A DNA stretch of 64,000 nt, from contig NZ_SZNK01000001.1 of NCBI RefSeq assembly GCF_005217615.1, positions 5,207,001-5,271,000 on the forward strand, in the 5' to 3' direction. The stretch's first letter is position 1. Each line of letters begins with the position of its first letter. The position numbers and the translations under genes were made by a program. The DNA is from Brevibacillus antibioticus. Lineage in GTDB: Bacteria; Bacillota; Bacilli; Brevibacillales; Brevibacillaceae. The notes beneath the pieces were generated by a model. It saw nothing but the letters and a program-made list of their open reading frames with translations, ran no database searches and was not told the origin of the DNA. Positions 52,384-61,993 of the stretch are shown here, piece by piece.

Positions 52384-53007
52384 TTGGACACGAATGTAAT
52401 CTCGAAGAAGGACCTGCTGGAGCTTACTGGCATTTCCTACGGACAATTGTACCGTTGGAAACGAAAGAACTTGATTCCAGAGGAGTGGTTCATTCGCCGA
52501 GCAACTTTTACAGGGCAAGAAACCTTTTTCCCGCGGGAACAGATTTTGGCTCGAATCGACAAGATCCTGAACATGAAAGACGACCTGTCGCTGGATGAAA
52601 TGGCGGACATGTTTTCACCAAGCATGAGTGGAACGTCGTTGACCGCAGATGAATTATTGGCACGAAACATTGTTTCGACTACTTCTTTAGAAGTGTTTCA
52701 CGTTTTTCTCGGGAGCTTACGGACCTTTACCTTCCAGCAGGCATTATACGCCTATGTGTTAGAAAAGCTTTTGGCCGCAGGAGACTTAAGTGTGGATGAA
52801 GGCGGCGGATTGCTGCAGGTACTGGTTGGGCACTATCCCAAATTCGAAAGGAAGCCTTGTGAGCTGATCTTTATGCGCAAGATGGGGATTTCCACGTTCG
52901 TGTTGGTGTCTGGCTCTACCGAAATGTATTTTGATAGCGGTGTAAAGGTAGTGACGCGGCTCATTTTAGCCAATTGCATCGAGGAATTAAAAGTAAAATT
53001 TTTGTAG
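52384..53007 (+). CDS. YhbD-like protein (DUF4004) with MerR-type N-terminus
   Basis: The product is 207 residues. VISKKDLLELTGISYGQLYR followed by WKRKNLIPEEWFIRRATFTG is a MerR-like helix-turn-helix and wing, then an acidic helical region (DDLSLDEMADMFSP), and a C-terminal domain of unknown function. TTG 52384 lies eight bases after GGAGG. It resembles B. subtilis YhbD, which stands before the bactofilin genes yhbE/yhbF; here a bactofilin-like gene follows 14 bases on. It is probably the regulator of this pair and may bind the repeat in its own promoter. Confidence 0.8.
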   Translation: MDTNVISKKDLLELTGISYGQLYRWKRKNLIPEEWFIRRATFTGQETFFPREQILARIDKILNMKDDLSLDEMADMFSPSMSGTSLTADELLARNIVSTTSLEVFHVFLGSLRTFTFQQALYAYVLEKLLAAGDLSVDEGGGLLQVLVGHYPKFERKPCELIFMRKMGISTFVLVSGSTEMYFDSGVKVVTRLILANCIEELKVKFL

Positions 53008-53021
53008 GGGGAGGCCATACC

Positions 53022-53750
53022 ATGCAGAACGACAATAAGAACAAGCTAGATTTGATCTTTCATGGGGCAGTGAATGCTTCGGGTGGTGTATACAACAAAG
53101 TAGATGTGCAAGGTTACGGTAAGATCAATGGCGACGTAGAGTGCGAGTCGCTTCATTGTGCGGGACATGTCAGTATCACGGGAAATCTCATCGGCTCTTC
53201 GGCAAGAGTAGAGGGCAACGCGTCGATTAAAGGCAAAGTGAAAATGGATACGATGTCTGTATACGGTCAGCTTGATGTTGCGGACGATTTGAATTTTACG
53301 AGTCTAAAAGTAGGTGGCAATGTCAAAGTACAGGGCAATATGGCAGGCGAGGACGTAAAGGTTCACGGATCATTGAAAACCGCAGGGGATTGCGAAGCCG
53401 AAGTGTTCCGGGCAAACGGTGCGTTTAGTATCGGAGGGCTGCTGAATGCGGGGCGAATCGAGGTGCTTCTGCATGGCAACTGTGAGGCAAAAGAAATGGG
53501 CGGAGAGCACATCGAGGTGCGAAGAACAGGGAATAGCACCTTGGGCAAGTTGTTGAAGCATTTTCTCAACAATACCTTGTCCGTAGAGACGATCGAAGGT
53601 GACGAAATCTACCTGGAAAACACAAAGGCCAAGGTCGTTCGCGGCAACAAGGTCGAGATTGGGCCAGACTGCGAAATCGACCTGGTCGAATACAGCACAG
53701 AATGCAAGCAAGACCCGAACTCACAGATTAAGACAATGACACAACGGTAA
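53022..53750 (+). CDS. Bactofilin-like polymer-forming protein (YhbE/YhbF type)
   Basis: The product is 242 residues with a long run of short beta repeats of Gly/Val-rich type (VDVQGYGKINGDVECESLHC, MSVYGQLDVADDLNFTSLKV, NVKVQGNMAGEDVKVHGSLK), as in the right-handed beta helix of bactofilins. It has no signal peptide. Bactofilins polymerise into cytoskeletal filaments; the B. subtilis homologues are tied to flagellar assembly and motility. It is longer than single-domain bactofilins, suggesting an extended helix. GGGGGAGG precedes ATG 53022; co-transcribed with the YhbD-like gene. Confidence 0.82.
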   Translation: MQNDNKNKLDLIFHGAVNASGGVYNKVDVQGYGKINGDVECESLHCAGHVSITGNLIGSSARVEGNASIKGKVKMDTMSVYGQLDVADDLNFTSLKVGGNVKVQGNMAGEDVKVHGSLKTAGDCEAEVFRANGAFSIGGLLNAGRIEVLLHGNCEAKEMGGEHIEVRRTGNSTLGKLLKHFLNNTLSVETIEGDEIYLENTKAKVVRGNKVEIGPDCEIDLVEYSTECKQDPNSQIKTMTQR

Positions 53751-53778
53751 GGCTGACAAGAAAAAATTAACAATAGAA

Positions 53779-53821
53779 ACTGCATGCAAGTATTTACATG
53801 CATGCAGTCTCTATTTATAAT
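53779..53821 (+). promoter_or_regulatory. Promoter and palindromic operator of the TetR-RND operon
   Basis: TTTACA (53793-53798), a 17-base spacer and TATAAT (53816-53821) form a near-ideal SigA promoter. A palindrome with 9-base arms, ACTGCATGC/GCATGCAGT (53779-53808), covers the -35 box, where TetR binding would block polymerase. Confidence 0.75.
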
Positions 53822-53843
53822 GGGTTTGGAAAAAAATGAAAAT

Positions 53844-53859
53844 GCAAGTAATTGCTTGC
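53844..53859. promoter_or_regulatory. Second possible TetR operator
   Basis: GCAAGTAATTGCTTGC has 5-base arms and shares the ATGCAAGTA start with the palindrome at 53779. It lies between the promoter and the TetR start. Confidence 0.5.
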
Positions 53860-53877
53860 TTGGTACGGAGGTGCTTT

Positions 53878-54504
53878 ATGGATCACCCAGATATAGAACA
53901 GAAGCTGGGGGGGAGAGGCGAAGAGGAACAGGAAACCCGTGAGCGAATTTTATCGGCCGCACGTCAGCTAATGGCACAAAAGGGATACAAGGGAGCGACT
54001 ACACGCAAGATTTCTGAGCTTGCAGGAGTGAATGAGGTGACGGTATTTCGTCACTTCAAGAACAAGGTAGGCATCTTGACAGAGCTCCTGAAAGAAATCA
54101 TGGATGTCCGAGAGCAGCTGGAGCAAGGGTTGCAAGGCGAGTTTTCTGATCTCAAGCAAATGCTGGTTAGCTACGCACGTACGTATTACGGCTTATTGGT
54201 CGAGCGCAAAGAAATTTTCATGATCTGCATGATTGAAGCGGATAACCACCCGGAAGTCGTGCAGATGTTCAGCAGTCTGCCGATGACCGCAGTCGAGGTA
54301 TTGTCCAACAAGCTTCTAGCGTTTCAGGAGCAAGGGCATTTGCCAAAGGCAGATCCGTTCACGGCAGCTCTTATGTTCGTCTCCACTTTCTTCTACGCCT
54401 TCATGGCGAAGTATCGGGTTAATCTCGATCTCGAAATGGTAGAAGAAGAGCTTTTTGAAAATGCTTCTGAAATCTTGCTCCAAGGCATCAGAGGCCCCAA
54501 ATAA
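53878..54504 (+). CDS. TetR-family transcriptional regulator of the efflux operon
   Basis: The product is 208 residues. The DNA-binding domain reads RERILSAARQLMAQKGYKGA followed by TTRKISELAGVNEVTVFRHF and KNKVGILTEL, a standard TetR helix-turn-helix; the rest is the helical ligand-binding domain. ATG 53878 has GGAGG eight bases upstream; an earlier in-frame ATG at 53836 overlaps the possible second operator. It is the first gene of an operon with an efflux adaptor and RND pump and presumably represses it until a pump substrate binds. Confidence 0.9.
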   Translation: MDHPDIEQKLGGRGEEEQETRERILSAARQLMAQKGYKGATTRKISELAGVNEVTVFRHFKNKVGILTELLKEIMDVREQLEQGLQGEFSDLKQMLVSYARTYYGLLVERKEIFMICMIEADNHPEVVQMFSSLPMTAVEVLSNKLLAFQEQGHLPKADPFTAALMFVSTFFYAFMAKYRVNLDLEMVEEELFENASEILLQGIRGPK

Positions 54505-54535
54505 ACAGCATAGCTACATAAGGGCGGAGGAAGTC

Positions 54536-55768
54536 ATGAAGAGAAGATGGCTTGTTTATGTATTGATGATTGGGCTTCTGGCAACGACGGCTTGCAGTGA
54601 GCAACAACCTGCTTCGGCTCCCCAGAAGGAAGTGAAGCATGTTGTCGTTGCACAAGTAAAGAAGGAGCAGGCTGTTACCGTCACGGAGTTGTCTGGTACG
54701 CTGGCTCCTTTGGAGGAAGCACTCGTCTCTTTTGAAGTAGGCGGTCGTATTGTGGAGATGGACCGAAAAGAAGGAGACACGGTCAAAGCGGGAGATGTGC
54801 TCGCCCGTGTGAACGCCACAGATTACTCGCTCCAGGTTGCTTCTTCCAGCGCTGCCGTGCAGCAGAGTGCGGCAAATCTTAGCAAGGTAAACAATGGCGC
54901 GAGAGAGCAAGAAGTGACGCAGGCGCGTTTGCTTGTGGAGAAGGCAACAGTAGGGCTACAAAAAATGCAGGATGATTTCAAACGGATTGAAAATCTCTAC
55001 CAGCAAAATGCTATTTCCAAAAGCGAGTACGAAAGTGCACAAAATGGACTGACGATTGCGCAAAAGGATTTGCAAAACGCACAGCAGTCTTATTCACTGG
55101 TTACTCAAGGGGCTCGTGCGGAAGACAAACAGTTGACGCAGGCTGTATACAATCAGACGATTATCGCCAAAGAAGTGGCGGCCAATACCCTTGCCAAAAC
55201 GCAGCTGCGTTCGCCGATTAACGGGACGATCATCGCCAAGCTCTCGTCTGCGGGCAATTTGGTCGGTTCAGGTACCCCCGTTTATCAAGTCGGCAACATT
55301 GACACATTAAAAGTTGTATTGCCCGTTCCTGACCGTGAGATTTCTGCATGGAAAGTAGGGGAGACGATCTCCTTAGACCTGTATGGACAAAAACGGGATG
55401 GCAAAGTGACAAAAATATTTCCTGCCACGAACCAAAATACGGGAACGATTGGCGTAGAGGTCCAAATCGCCAACCAAGCTCGTGACTGGTTTGCTGGCCA
55501 GGTGGTGAAAGCGACCAAAACGGTAACGGGGCAGGAAGGTGTCTACGTACCAGTAGAAGCCGTCATCAGCAGAGGAAAAGATGACGCGCATGTCTTCGTC
55601 AATGCAGGCGGCAAGGCTGTCAAAACAAGCGTAGTCATCGGGCAGATTGTAAGTGACAAGCTCGAGATCAAGAACGGATTAAAAGAAGGAGACCAACTGA
55701 TCGTCAAAGGGGTGGACCGTTTGTTTGACGGTGACCCAATTGAGGCGGCAGGAGGTACACAACCGTGA
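54536..55768 (+). CDS. RND efflux adaptor (HlyD/membrane-fusion family) lipoprotein
   Basis: The product is 410 residues. The lipobox is LATTACS (Cys near 21). Then a lipoyl-like hairpin (VVSFEVGGRIVEMDRKEGDT in pattern, with AGDVLARVNATDYSLQ), a coiled-coil region rich in Gln/Ala from about 95 to 215, a returning lipoyl half (LRSPINGTIIAKLSSAGNLV) and a beta-barrel domain. Adaptor proteins link the pump to the outside layer; in a Gram-positive cell it is tethered to the outer face of the membrane. GGGCGGAGG lies before ATG 54536. The end overlaps the pump gene by four bases. Confidence 0.9.
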   Translation: MKRRWLVYVLMIGLLATTACSEQQPASAPQKEVKHVVVAQVKKEQAVTVTELSGTLAPLEEALVSFEVGGRIVEMDRKEGDTVKAGDVLARVNATDYSLQVASSSAAVQQSAANLSKVNNGAREQEVTQARLLVEKATVGLQKMQDDFKRIENLYQQNAISKSEYESAQNGLTIAQKDLQNAQQSYSLVTQGARAEDKQLTQAVYNQTIIAKEVAANTLAKTQLRSPINGTIIAKLSSAGNLVGSGTPVYQVGNIDTLKVVLPVPDREISAWKVGETISLDLYGQKRDGKVTKIFPATNQNTGTIGVEVQIANQARDWFAGQVVKATKTVTGQEGVYVPVEAVISRGKDDAHVFVNAGGKAVKTSVVIGQIVSDKLEIKNGLKEGDQLIVKGVDRLFDGDPIEAAGGTQP

Positions 55769-58700
55769 TCAAGTACATCGTACAAAAGCGCAAAATCACG
55801 CTCCTGTTTTTCAGCATGATTGTACTTGTAGGCTCCCTCAGCTTTTTTCAACTGCCTAAGCAAGAAATGCCGGATATTATCATTAACATGGCGACGGTCA
55901 CGACGGTTTACCCGGGAGCTTCGCCGGAAAAGGTCGAGCAGGCTGTTACGAAAAAGCTGGAAGAAAAGATCAATGAATTACAGGGACTTAACTATATATC
56001 ATCCTCATCTTCCCTCGGCGTTTCTTTTATCATGGTGGAAGCAAAGAGTGACGTAGACCCGAAGCAAAAATGGGATGAATTGCGGAAGAAAGTAAAGGAC
56101 GCAGAGGCTGATTTGCCAGCAGATGCGAAACAACCGATCATCAATGATGATTTGAATCGTACGTTTGTCCAATCTTTTGCGGTCACTGCTAACACGCGTG
56201 AGGAACTGTACAGCATGCGTACCATGCTGAAATCGTGGAAAGAACAGCTGCGCACCATTCCAAACGTGGCGGATGTACTGGTGGAAGGTCTACCAGAGCA
56301 GGAAGTCCACATCGAGGTGGATACGCAAAAGCTGAGCCAGTACGGGATCACGTGGAGTCAGGTGATGATGGCTGTCAAAAAGGAAAATGAAAAAATTCCG
56401 CTTGGCGACCTGACCACAGAAAAACGGACCTACCAGCTCAAACTGGCGGAAAATACAGATGTCGAAGAGCTGAACAAAGTCATTATCTCTCGTTCAAAAG
56501 AGGGCTTCCCGATCTATCTGAAGGACATCGGATCGGTCAAAATGACGACGGAGACGGTAAAAATGACTTCGTATTTCAATGGGAAGCCTTCAATCACGAT
56601 CAGCGTCAATGCAGAGACGGGAAGTGATGTGCCGTCCTTGCAGAAGCGCGTAGACGAGATGATGGTGACTCTGGATAAAACACTTCCGGCAGGAGCTGAG
56701 AGACACTCCATTTACAGTCAGAATGAACGCGTAGATGAGCTTTTTAGTGACCTGACCCGGGAAATGATGATTGCCATCGTTGCAGTTTTGGTGGTGTGCG
56801 CGCTCGGATTGAACCTGATCACATCATTGGTAGTCGCGATGGCGATTCCGATTTCCTTGGCTGTGGGGCTTATGTTCCTGCCATCTATGGGGATTTCACT
56901 CAACATGATCTCGATCGTTTCCTTGATCATTGTGCTCGGGATCTTGGTGGATGACGCCGTGGTGGTCAATGACAATATCGAGCGGCGACTTTCTGTCCTG
57001 GGCGAAAAACCGATGGCAGCGGCGGTTAATGGCGCCAAGGAAGTATCGATATCGATTACGACCGCTACGCTGGCTACGATTGCGTCGTTTGCACCCTTGA
57101 TGTTTTTGAGCGGCAACGTCGGGCAGTTCATTCGTCCGGTTCCCGTTATTATTTCGATGACGATGCTGGCGTCAATGATCATGTCGCTGACGATCATCCC
57201 GATCTTTCGCCAATGGTATGAGCAACGTAGAAAGGCTGGCGTAGAAGCGTATCGTAAGCCTGCTGGACTGTTAGGGGAACAATTGTTGCAGCTGACCAAG
57301 TGGTATGCGAGCAAGCTCATGCCGAAAATTTTGAAGCGACCGCTTTTGGCAGGAATGATTGGCGTATTGATTGGGACGGCAGCATATGGATTGATACCGC
57401 TCACTCCGGTGGAATTGTTCCCGAACGATGATCGCCCGCAGTTTCTCATCGATATCCGTCTCCCCGTCGGCAACAGTCTGGAGGAAACAGACCGAGTGGT
57501 GCGTGGGACGGCAGACTGGGTGTTGAAGCAGCCTGGCATCGAGACAGTATCTGCGTACGCGGGAGGCAGCGCACCGAAAATGTTCGGCGGAGATACAGCT
57601 GCCGGAAGTGGCATTACCGTCGGACAGCTAGTGGTTCGTTATAATGAAAAAGAGACCCATCTCGAGAACATGCTGGAGCCGTGGACGGAGGAATTCAAAA
57701 AGCTGTATCCGGAAGCGAGTATTTTGACAAAGCAGCTGGAGGCAGGTCCTCCGGTTGGAAAACCAGTCGTGATTCGTTTTTATGGAGAAGATATTGAAAC
57801 GCTGCGCTCTCTTTCTGCCCAAGCAAAAGAAAAGGTTGCCGGATTAGAGGGAACGTACAATGTGCAAGACGATTTCGGGGTAGAACGCTACACCTTGGAA
57901 TTTGTCGTCAATAAAGAGCTGATGGAGCAAAAGCTCGTCAACTACACGGACTTGTCCACGACATTGCGCCTAGTAAGCGAAGGCATTACCGTCAGTGAGT
58001 TTGATACGGGCTCAGATCTGATAGATATGAAGCTGTTCTTGCAAAAAGGCGAGGAAGACCCTGCCTTGCTGTTCCAACGACTCAGCATCGCCAATGCGCG
58101 TGGAGAGCTGATTCCGTTGTCACAGCTCGCGGAAGTAAAACCGACTTTCAGTACACAGACGATCCCGCATCGCGATTTGTCGCGGAGCGTGACAGTGACC
58201 AGTGACCTGAAAGGTAGAACGGCGACAGAAGTAATGGCAGAGATCAAGCCGATGCTCGATAGCATGTCCTTGCCTGAAGGATACCGCTATGAGATTGGCG
58301 GCGAGACTTCCGAGCAGACTGATATTTTTATCGACATGGGCAAACTCTCGATTCTTGTGGTTTTCCTGATCGTGATTTTGATTGCGATGCAATTTTATTC
58401 CTTGACTATCCCTGTACTGGTTACCAGTACGATTTACCTCGCTGTATCGGGGAGCTTGATTGGCTTATTCGTGACCCAGACGCCGCTTGGCTTTATGACC
58501 ATGATGGGGATTATTGCGTTGGCGGGCATCGTGGTGCGTAACGGGATTGTTTTGATCGAGTTCATCGAGGAGGCACGTCATACAGGCATGGAGCTGAAGC
58601 AGGCGGTTATTTCTGCGTGTGAGGCACGACTGCGGCCTATTCTTTTGACCTCGCTTACAGCGATTGCGGGTATGATGCCGCTAGCTATTTCGGGTGACGT

Positions 58701-58875
58701 TTTGTTCAAACCGCTTGCGGTCACCATTATTTCCGGCTTGGCGTTCTCGACACTTTTGACCTTGATCGTCGTACCGTCCTTCTATACGGTTCTGACGCAG
58801 CACAAGATCAAAAAGCTGGCGAAAAAAGCCGCGAAGCGCCCGGATTTGTATGGGCCTGAGGCAGAGACATTATAA
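55765..58875 (+). CDS. RND-family efflux pump permease
   Basis: The product is 1036 residues, the normal AcrB-family size. There is one membrane segment near residue 12 and blocks of segments near 330-470 and 860-1010, with two large external loops. GILVDDAVVVNDNIERRLSV near 393 carries the Asp-Asp of the proton relay. IIALAGIVVRNGIVLIEFI near 915 is the paired helix. It exports drugs, lipids or other hydrophobic compounds with proton exchange. It starts with GTG 55765, overlapping the adaptor stop. Gram-positive RND pumps of this kind are often linked to surface lipids or antibiotics (SwrC-like). Confidence 0.93.
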   Translation: MIKYIVQKRKITLLFFSMIVLVGSLSFFQLPKQEMPDIIINMATVTTVYPGASPEKVEQAVTKKLEEKINELQGLNYISSSSSLGVSFIMVEAKSDVDPKQKWDELRKKVKDAEADLPADAKQPIINDDLNRTFVQSFAVTANTREELYSMRTMLKSWKEQLRTIPNVADVLVEGLPEQEVHIEVDTQKLSQYGITWSQVMMAVKKENEKIPLGDLTTEKRTYQLKLAENTDVEELNKVIISRSKEGFPIYLKDIGSVKMTTETVKMTSYFNGKPSITISVNAETGSDVPSLQKRVDEMMVTLDKTLPAGAERHSIYSQNERVDELFSDLTREMMIAIVAVLVVCALGLNLITSLVVAMAIPISLAVGLMFLPSMGISLNMISIVSLIIVLGILVDDAVVVNDNIERRLSVLGEKPMAAAVNGAKEVSISITTATLATIASFAPLMFLSGNVGQFIRPVPVIISMTMLASMIMSLTIIPIFRQWYEQRRKAGVEAYRKPAGLLGEQLLQLTKWYASKLMPKILKRPLLAGMIGVLIGTAAYGLIPLTPVELFPNDDRPQFLIDIRLPVGNSLEETDRVVRGTADWVLKQPGIETVSAYAGGSAPKMFGGDTAAGSGITVGQLVVRYNEKETHLENMLEPWTEEFKKLYPEASILTKQLEAGPPVGKPVVIRFYGEDIETLRSLSAQAKEKVAGLEGTYNVQDDFGVERYTLEFVVNKELMEQKLVNYTDLSTTLRLVSEGITVSEFDTGSDLIDMKLFLQKGEEDPALLFQRLSIANARGELIPLSQLAEVKPTFSTQTIPHRDLSRSVTVTSDLKGRTATEVMAEIKPMLDSMSLPEGYRYEIGGETSEQTDIFIDMGKLSILVVFLIVILIAMQFYSLTIPVLVTSTIYLAVSGSLIGLFVTQTPLGFMTMMGIIALAGIVVRNGIVLIEFIEEARHTGMELKQAVISACEARLRPILLTSLTAIAGMMPLAISGDVLFKPLAVTIISGLAFSTLLTLIVVPSFYTVLTQHKIKKLAKKAAKRPDLYGPEAETL

Positions 58876-58884
58876 TGCAAATAA

Positions 58885-58935
58885 CAGCGGCAAACTCTCC
58901 GATTCATTTCGTTCGGGAGTTTGTCGCTGTTGTTT
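58885..58935. terminator. Bidirectional terminator after the RND pump gene
   Basis: GCGGCAAACTCTCCG pairs with CGGGAGTTTGTCGC, followed by a T-rich tail; converging genes. Confidence 0.85.
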
Positions 58936-59786
58936 TAGTAAGTTTTTCTTGCTTTTCGCCAGCCGATTATCAAAAGAGCAAGAACCAGTATGAGAAAAAG
59001 GAGTACACATAAAGCCCAGATCGACTGTAGTAGCATGCTGTGGTTGACCAGCCAAGGAATCTCCTCCAGAGGCATGTTTTTCATTTTGGGGAGAGAAGGG
59101 ATAATCATCGCGTCTGCATAAATGTGCAGGATAATCGGAGAGAGCAATCCCCAGCGAAGTGCTGCCCATGCCCACAAAACACCAATGAGAAACGATTCAA
59201 AAAGAGCTCCTGGACCATGCCCAGGTACGTGATAGTAGGCGAAAATCATGGAAGGAATGAGTAGATACATCCATCTTGCACCAGAGGGTAGGTCTGTGTT
59301 CCCTCGATAGATGAGTGTTAGCAAGAGAAACGGGATGCCACGAAAGACGAGCTCCTCCCACAAAGGATTATGCCAGGTGGCAAACACAAGCAGATTTGCT
59401 TTGCCAGCGAGTGACTGTGCACCGATTGGCTGCGTGGTAGACCATCCGCTAATCGCCTGAAAGGCAGCTCCAGCCGCTTTTGCTAATAAGAGACCGACAA
59501 GGATGAACAGAAATGCTTGTCCCAATTTTTTCTTTCGTACAAGCCATAAAATGCCGAGTGTGTAAATCAACGAAATAACACCAAAAATGAGCCAGCCAGG
59601 AAGCGGGACAGCGACCTTCCAATCAGTCTTCGGCCAAAATAGTAGAGATACGGAAACCGTTTCCCGCAAAAAGCCTGAGGAGAGAAATTGTCCCCAGGAG
59701 GCGAACAGGGGCAGAAAGAGCAGAATCATCAATAAAGCGAGTAAAAGTGGGTTTTTGGCTATGTATCGAAATGTATTTGTCCACAT
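58935..59786 (-). CDS. CPBP-family intramembrane metalloprotease
   Basis: The product is 283 residues with about eight membrane segments. The Abi/CPBP motifs are present: NPLWEELVFRG (EExxxR) near residue 142, FAYYHVPGHG (FxxxH) near 184 and HIYADAM (HxxxD/N-like) near 221. These Glu and His residues form the active site in the membrane, as in the Rce1 protease. In bacteria the family serves in bacteriocin self-immunity or signal processing; no bacteriocin gene is seen nearby. The stop overlaps the terminator region. Monocistronic. Confidence 0.88.
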   Translation of the reverse strand: MWTNTFRYIAKNPLLLALLMILLFLPLFASWGQFLSSGFLRETVSVSLLFWPKTDWKVAVPLPGWLIFGVISLIYTLGILWLVRKKKLGQAFLFILVGLLLAKAAGAAFQAISGWSTTQPIGAQSLAGKANLLVFATWHNPLWEELVFRGIPFLLLTLIYRGNTDLPSGARWMYLLIPSMIFAYYHVPGHGPGALFESFLIGVLWAWAALRWGLLSPIILHIYADAMIIPSLPKMKNMPLEEIPWLVNHSMLLQSIWALCVLLFLILVLALLIIGWRKARKTY

Positions 59787-59984
59787 CTGCGAAAACCTCT
59801 CATCCGAACCATTTTTTTCTATATATTCCTACATGTCTTTTCCCTGGTCTAGATGGAAATGGCATTCTTCAGATTTTTGTAAGAGTTTGATTCAGCGAGA
59901 AATGGTATCGGACGTATGATATGATAGTGTCAACATTTACTGTCAGTAATAGATAGAAAGCAGTACAGGAAGGGAGTGTCCAGG

Positions 59985-61280
59985 ATGCAACAGCCCCAGC
60001 TTCTTCATGAAGAAAAGGTATTCAAAGACCCTGTTCACCGCTACGTCCACGTGCGGGACCAATTCATTTGGGATTTGATCAACTCGGCAGAATTCCAACG
60101 TTTGCGCAGAGTCAGGCAACTGGGCACCAGCTTTTTTACGTTTCACGGTGGAGAGCATAGCCGCTTTAACCACTCGCTTGGCGTGTATGAACTGATGCGC
60201 AGAATTTTGGAGACGTTCGAAGGCCGTATTCAGTTGACGTACGAGGAAAAGCTGCTGTGTCTATGTGCGGCTTTGCTCCACGATGTGGGCCACGGTCCGT
60301 TTTCCCATTCGTTTGAAAAGGTGTTCAAGTATCACCACGAGGATTGGACGCGCGCCATTTTGCTTGGAGATACGCAAATCAACCGAATTCTTCGTCGGTT
60401 TGATGATAGCTTCCCGAAGAAATTGGCAGAAGTGATTAATAAGACATATGACAATAAACTGATCGTAAGTCTCATCTCCAGCCAGCTCGATGCCGATCGG
60501 ATGGATTACTTGCTGCGTGATGCCTACTATACGGGCGTCAATTACGGCAATTTCGAGATTGAGCGAATCTTGCGTGTCATGCGGCCGCAGGAGGATGGCA
60601 TTGTCTTTAAATTCAGCGGGATGCATGCTGTCGAAGACTACATCATGTCTCGCTATCAAATGTACTGGCAGGTCTATTTCCATCCCGTGACGCGAAGTGC
60701 CGAAGTCATCTTGTGCAAAATTTTTCAACGGGCGAAGCTCTTGTTCTCCCAAGGCTATCCGTTCATGCAGGAGCCTGTTATGCTGCTGCCTTTCTTGCAG
60801 GAAAAGGTAGAGCTCGCTGACTATTTGGCGCTTGATGAGTCCATTATTCTTTTCTATATGCAGCTCTGGCGCAGAGAGCAAGACCCTGTGTTGAAAGATT
60901 TGTGCGCCCGTTTTTTGGACAGGAATCTCTTTAAATACGTCGAATATAATCCGAGGGATTTTCGCTTGCTGTCTGAGTTGAAAGAACTATTTCAATCTGC
61001 CGGAATTGATCCGATGTATTATTTGGAGGTAGACACGACCTCCGATCTTCCGTATGATTTTTACCGTGCCGGAGAAGAAGAGGAGCGCATTCCGATTATG
61101 CTCCAAATGCCTTCAGGCGAATTGGTCGAGCTGTCACAGAAGTCAGAAATTGTACAGGCCATTAGCGGAAAGCGGCGATTTGATTACAAGCTGTACTTTC
61201 CATTGGATAAAGTCATGGCTTTGCCGGGGGATCTCTCCCGTAAGATTCGAGAACGTCTGGGAGTGATGGAGGATGCTTAA
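59985..61280 (+). CDS. HD-domain phosphohydrolase (YwfO-like)
   Basis: The product is 431 residues. The HD domain is near the start: RRVRQLGTSFFTFHGGEHSR, then FNHSLGVYELMRRI and LLHDVGHGPFSHSFE with the metal-binding His-Asp pair, and DADRMDYLLRDAYYTGVNYG closing the site. It belongs to the SAMHD1-like dNTPase group; B. subtilis YwfO is the close parallel, with (d)NTP phosphohydrolase activity. ATG 59985 has AAGGGAG eight bases upstream; the GTG at 59976 overlaps this site. It overlaps the next gene by eight bases. Confidence 0.92.
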   Translation: MQQPQLLHEEKVFKDPVHRYVHVRDQFIWDLINSAEFQRLRRVRQLGTSFFTFHGGEHSRFNHSLGVYELMRRILETFEGRIQLTYEEKLLCLCAALLHDVGHGPFSHSFEKVFKYHHEDWTRAILLGDTQINRILRRFDDSFPKKLAEVINKTYDNKLIVSLISSQLDADRMDYLLRDAYYTGVNYGNFEIERILRVMRPQEDGIVFKFSGMHAVEDYIMSRYQMYWQVYFHPVTRSAEVILCKIFQRAKLLFSQGYPFMQEPVMLLPFLQEKVELADYLALDESIILFYMQLWRREQDPVLKDLCARFLDRNLFKYVEYNPRDFRLLSELKELFQSAGIDPMYYLEVDTTSDLPYDFYRAGEEEERIPIMLQMPSGELVELSQKSEIVQAISGKRRFDYKLYFPLDKVMALPGDLSRKIRERLGVMEDA

Positions 61281-61800
61281 TCGTCACGCCAAGATCATAC
61301 GCCTGATTGAGATTGTCGGCGAAGTGAGCGGGCGAAAAAAATTGCAAAAGATGGTGTACATAGGAAAACATCTGGAGATGGATTTCGATGAGCGCTACGA
61401 GTTTCACATGTACGGCCCATATTCAGAAGAACTGACGCTCAGAGTAGATGAGCTGTGCAACATGGGGCTTCTGGATGAGCAAATGGAGAGTAAAGGTGCC
61501 ATTCATATGTATCGTTACTCTTTGAACGAAACCGGTCATGATTTTCTCAAGTTTCATGAGGTTGACTTCGGTAGTGGAGAACGTGCAATTTTGCGTATGA
61601 ACGAGGAAAATTCCCGTTTTCTCGAGCTGGTTTCTACGATTCTGTATTTCAGCCACCTGCCTTATGAGGAAATGAAGGGCAAAATCTTTACGTTTAAGAG
61701 CAAGCAGCGCTACACGGAGGAAGAGATTCAAAAAGGGCAGACGTTTATTGAAGAACTGCGTGCGCTGATGAAGGAAGACGGCGGCACTGCACTTATGTAA
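61273..61800 (+). CDS. ywgA: YwgA-family protein
   Basis: The product is 175 residues with no signal or membrane segments. It begins AKIIRLIEIVGEVSGRKKLQ and includes YEFHMYGPYSEELTLRVDEL, a pattern of the YwgA group that resembles a winged-helix fold with a Panacea/SocA-like look (KLQKMVYI, FHMYGPYSEEL). The C-terminus is helical and charged. The start is ATG 61273 inside the end of the HD hydrolase gene, with GGGAG upstream, so the two are translationally coupled and probably act together. Exact function unknown. Confidence 0.85.
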   Translation: MLNRHAKIIRLIEIVGEVSGRKKLQKMVYIGKHLEMDFDERYEFHMYGPYSEELTLRVDELCNMGLLDEQMESKGAIHMYRYSLNETGHDFLKFHEVDFGSGERAILRMNEENSRFLELVSTILYFSHLPYEEMKGKIFTFKSKQRYTEEEIQKGQTFIEELRALMKEDGGTALM

Positions 61801-61828
61801 TAGGGAACACCATACGAGGACAAGCACG

Positions 61829-61905
61829 GCGTACGAACTTGCAAGAGTTGTGGTACGTCTTTTTTTTATACATGTCAGCCAGTCCAATGGGGCTGGCTTT
61901 TTTTG
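61829..61905 (+). terminator. Two tandem terminators after ywgA
   Basis: The first is GTAC-based (61829-61859) followed by a run of T from 61860. The second is AGCCAG/CTGGCT (61877-61882, 61893-61898) followed by seven T. Read-through of the first would be caught by the second. Confidence 0.75.
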
Positions 61906-61993
61906 TCTCAGTTCGGAGCTGCATAATACGGGCATCGTTCTTTGACAAGTGCATAGGTATAGAAACATTTTGATTAGTGAAAGGGAGATGGAC

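Noticed and set aside
56718-57614. Minus-strand open frame of 298 codons inside the RND pump gene
   Set aside because: Antisense shadow of a strongly conserved transporter; no start signal and no recognisable domain.
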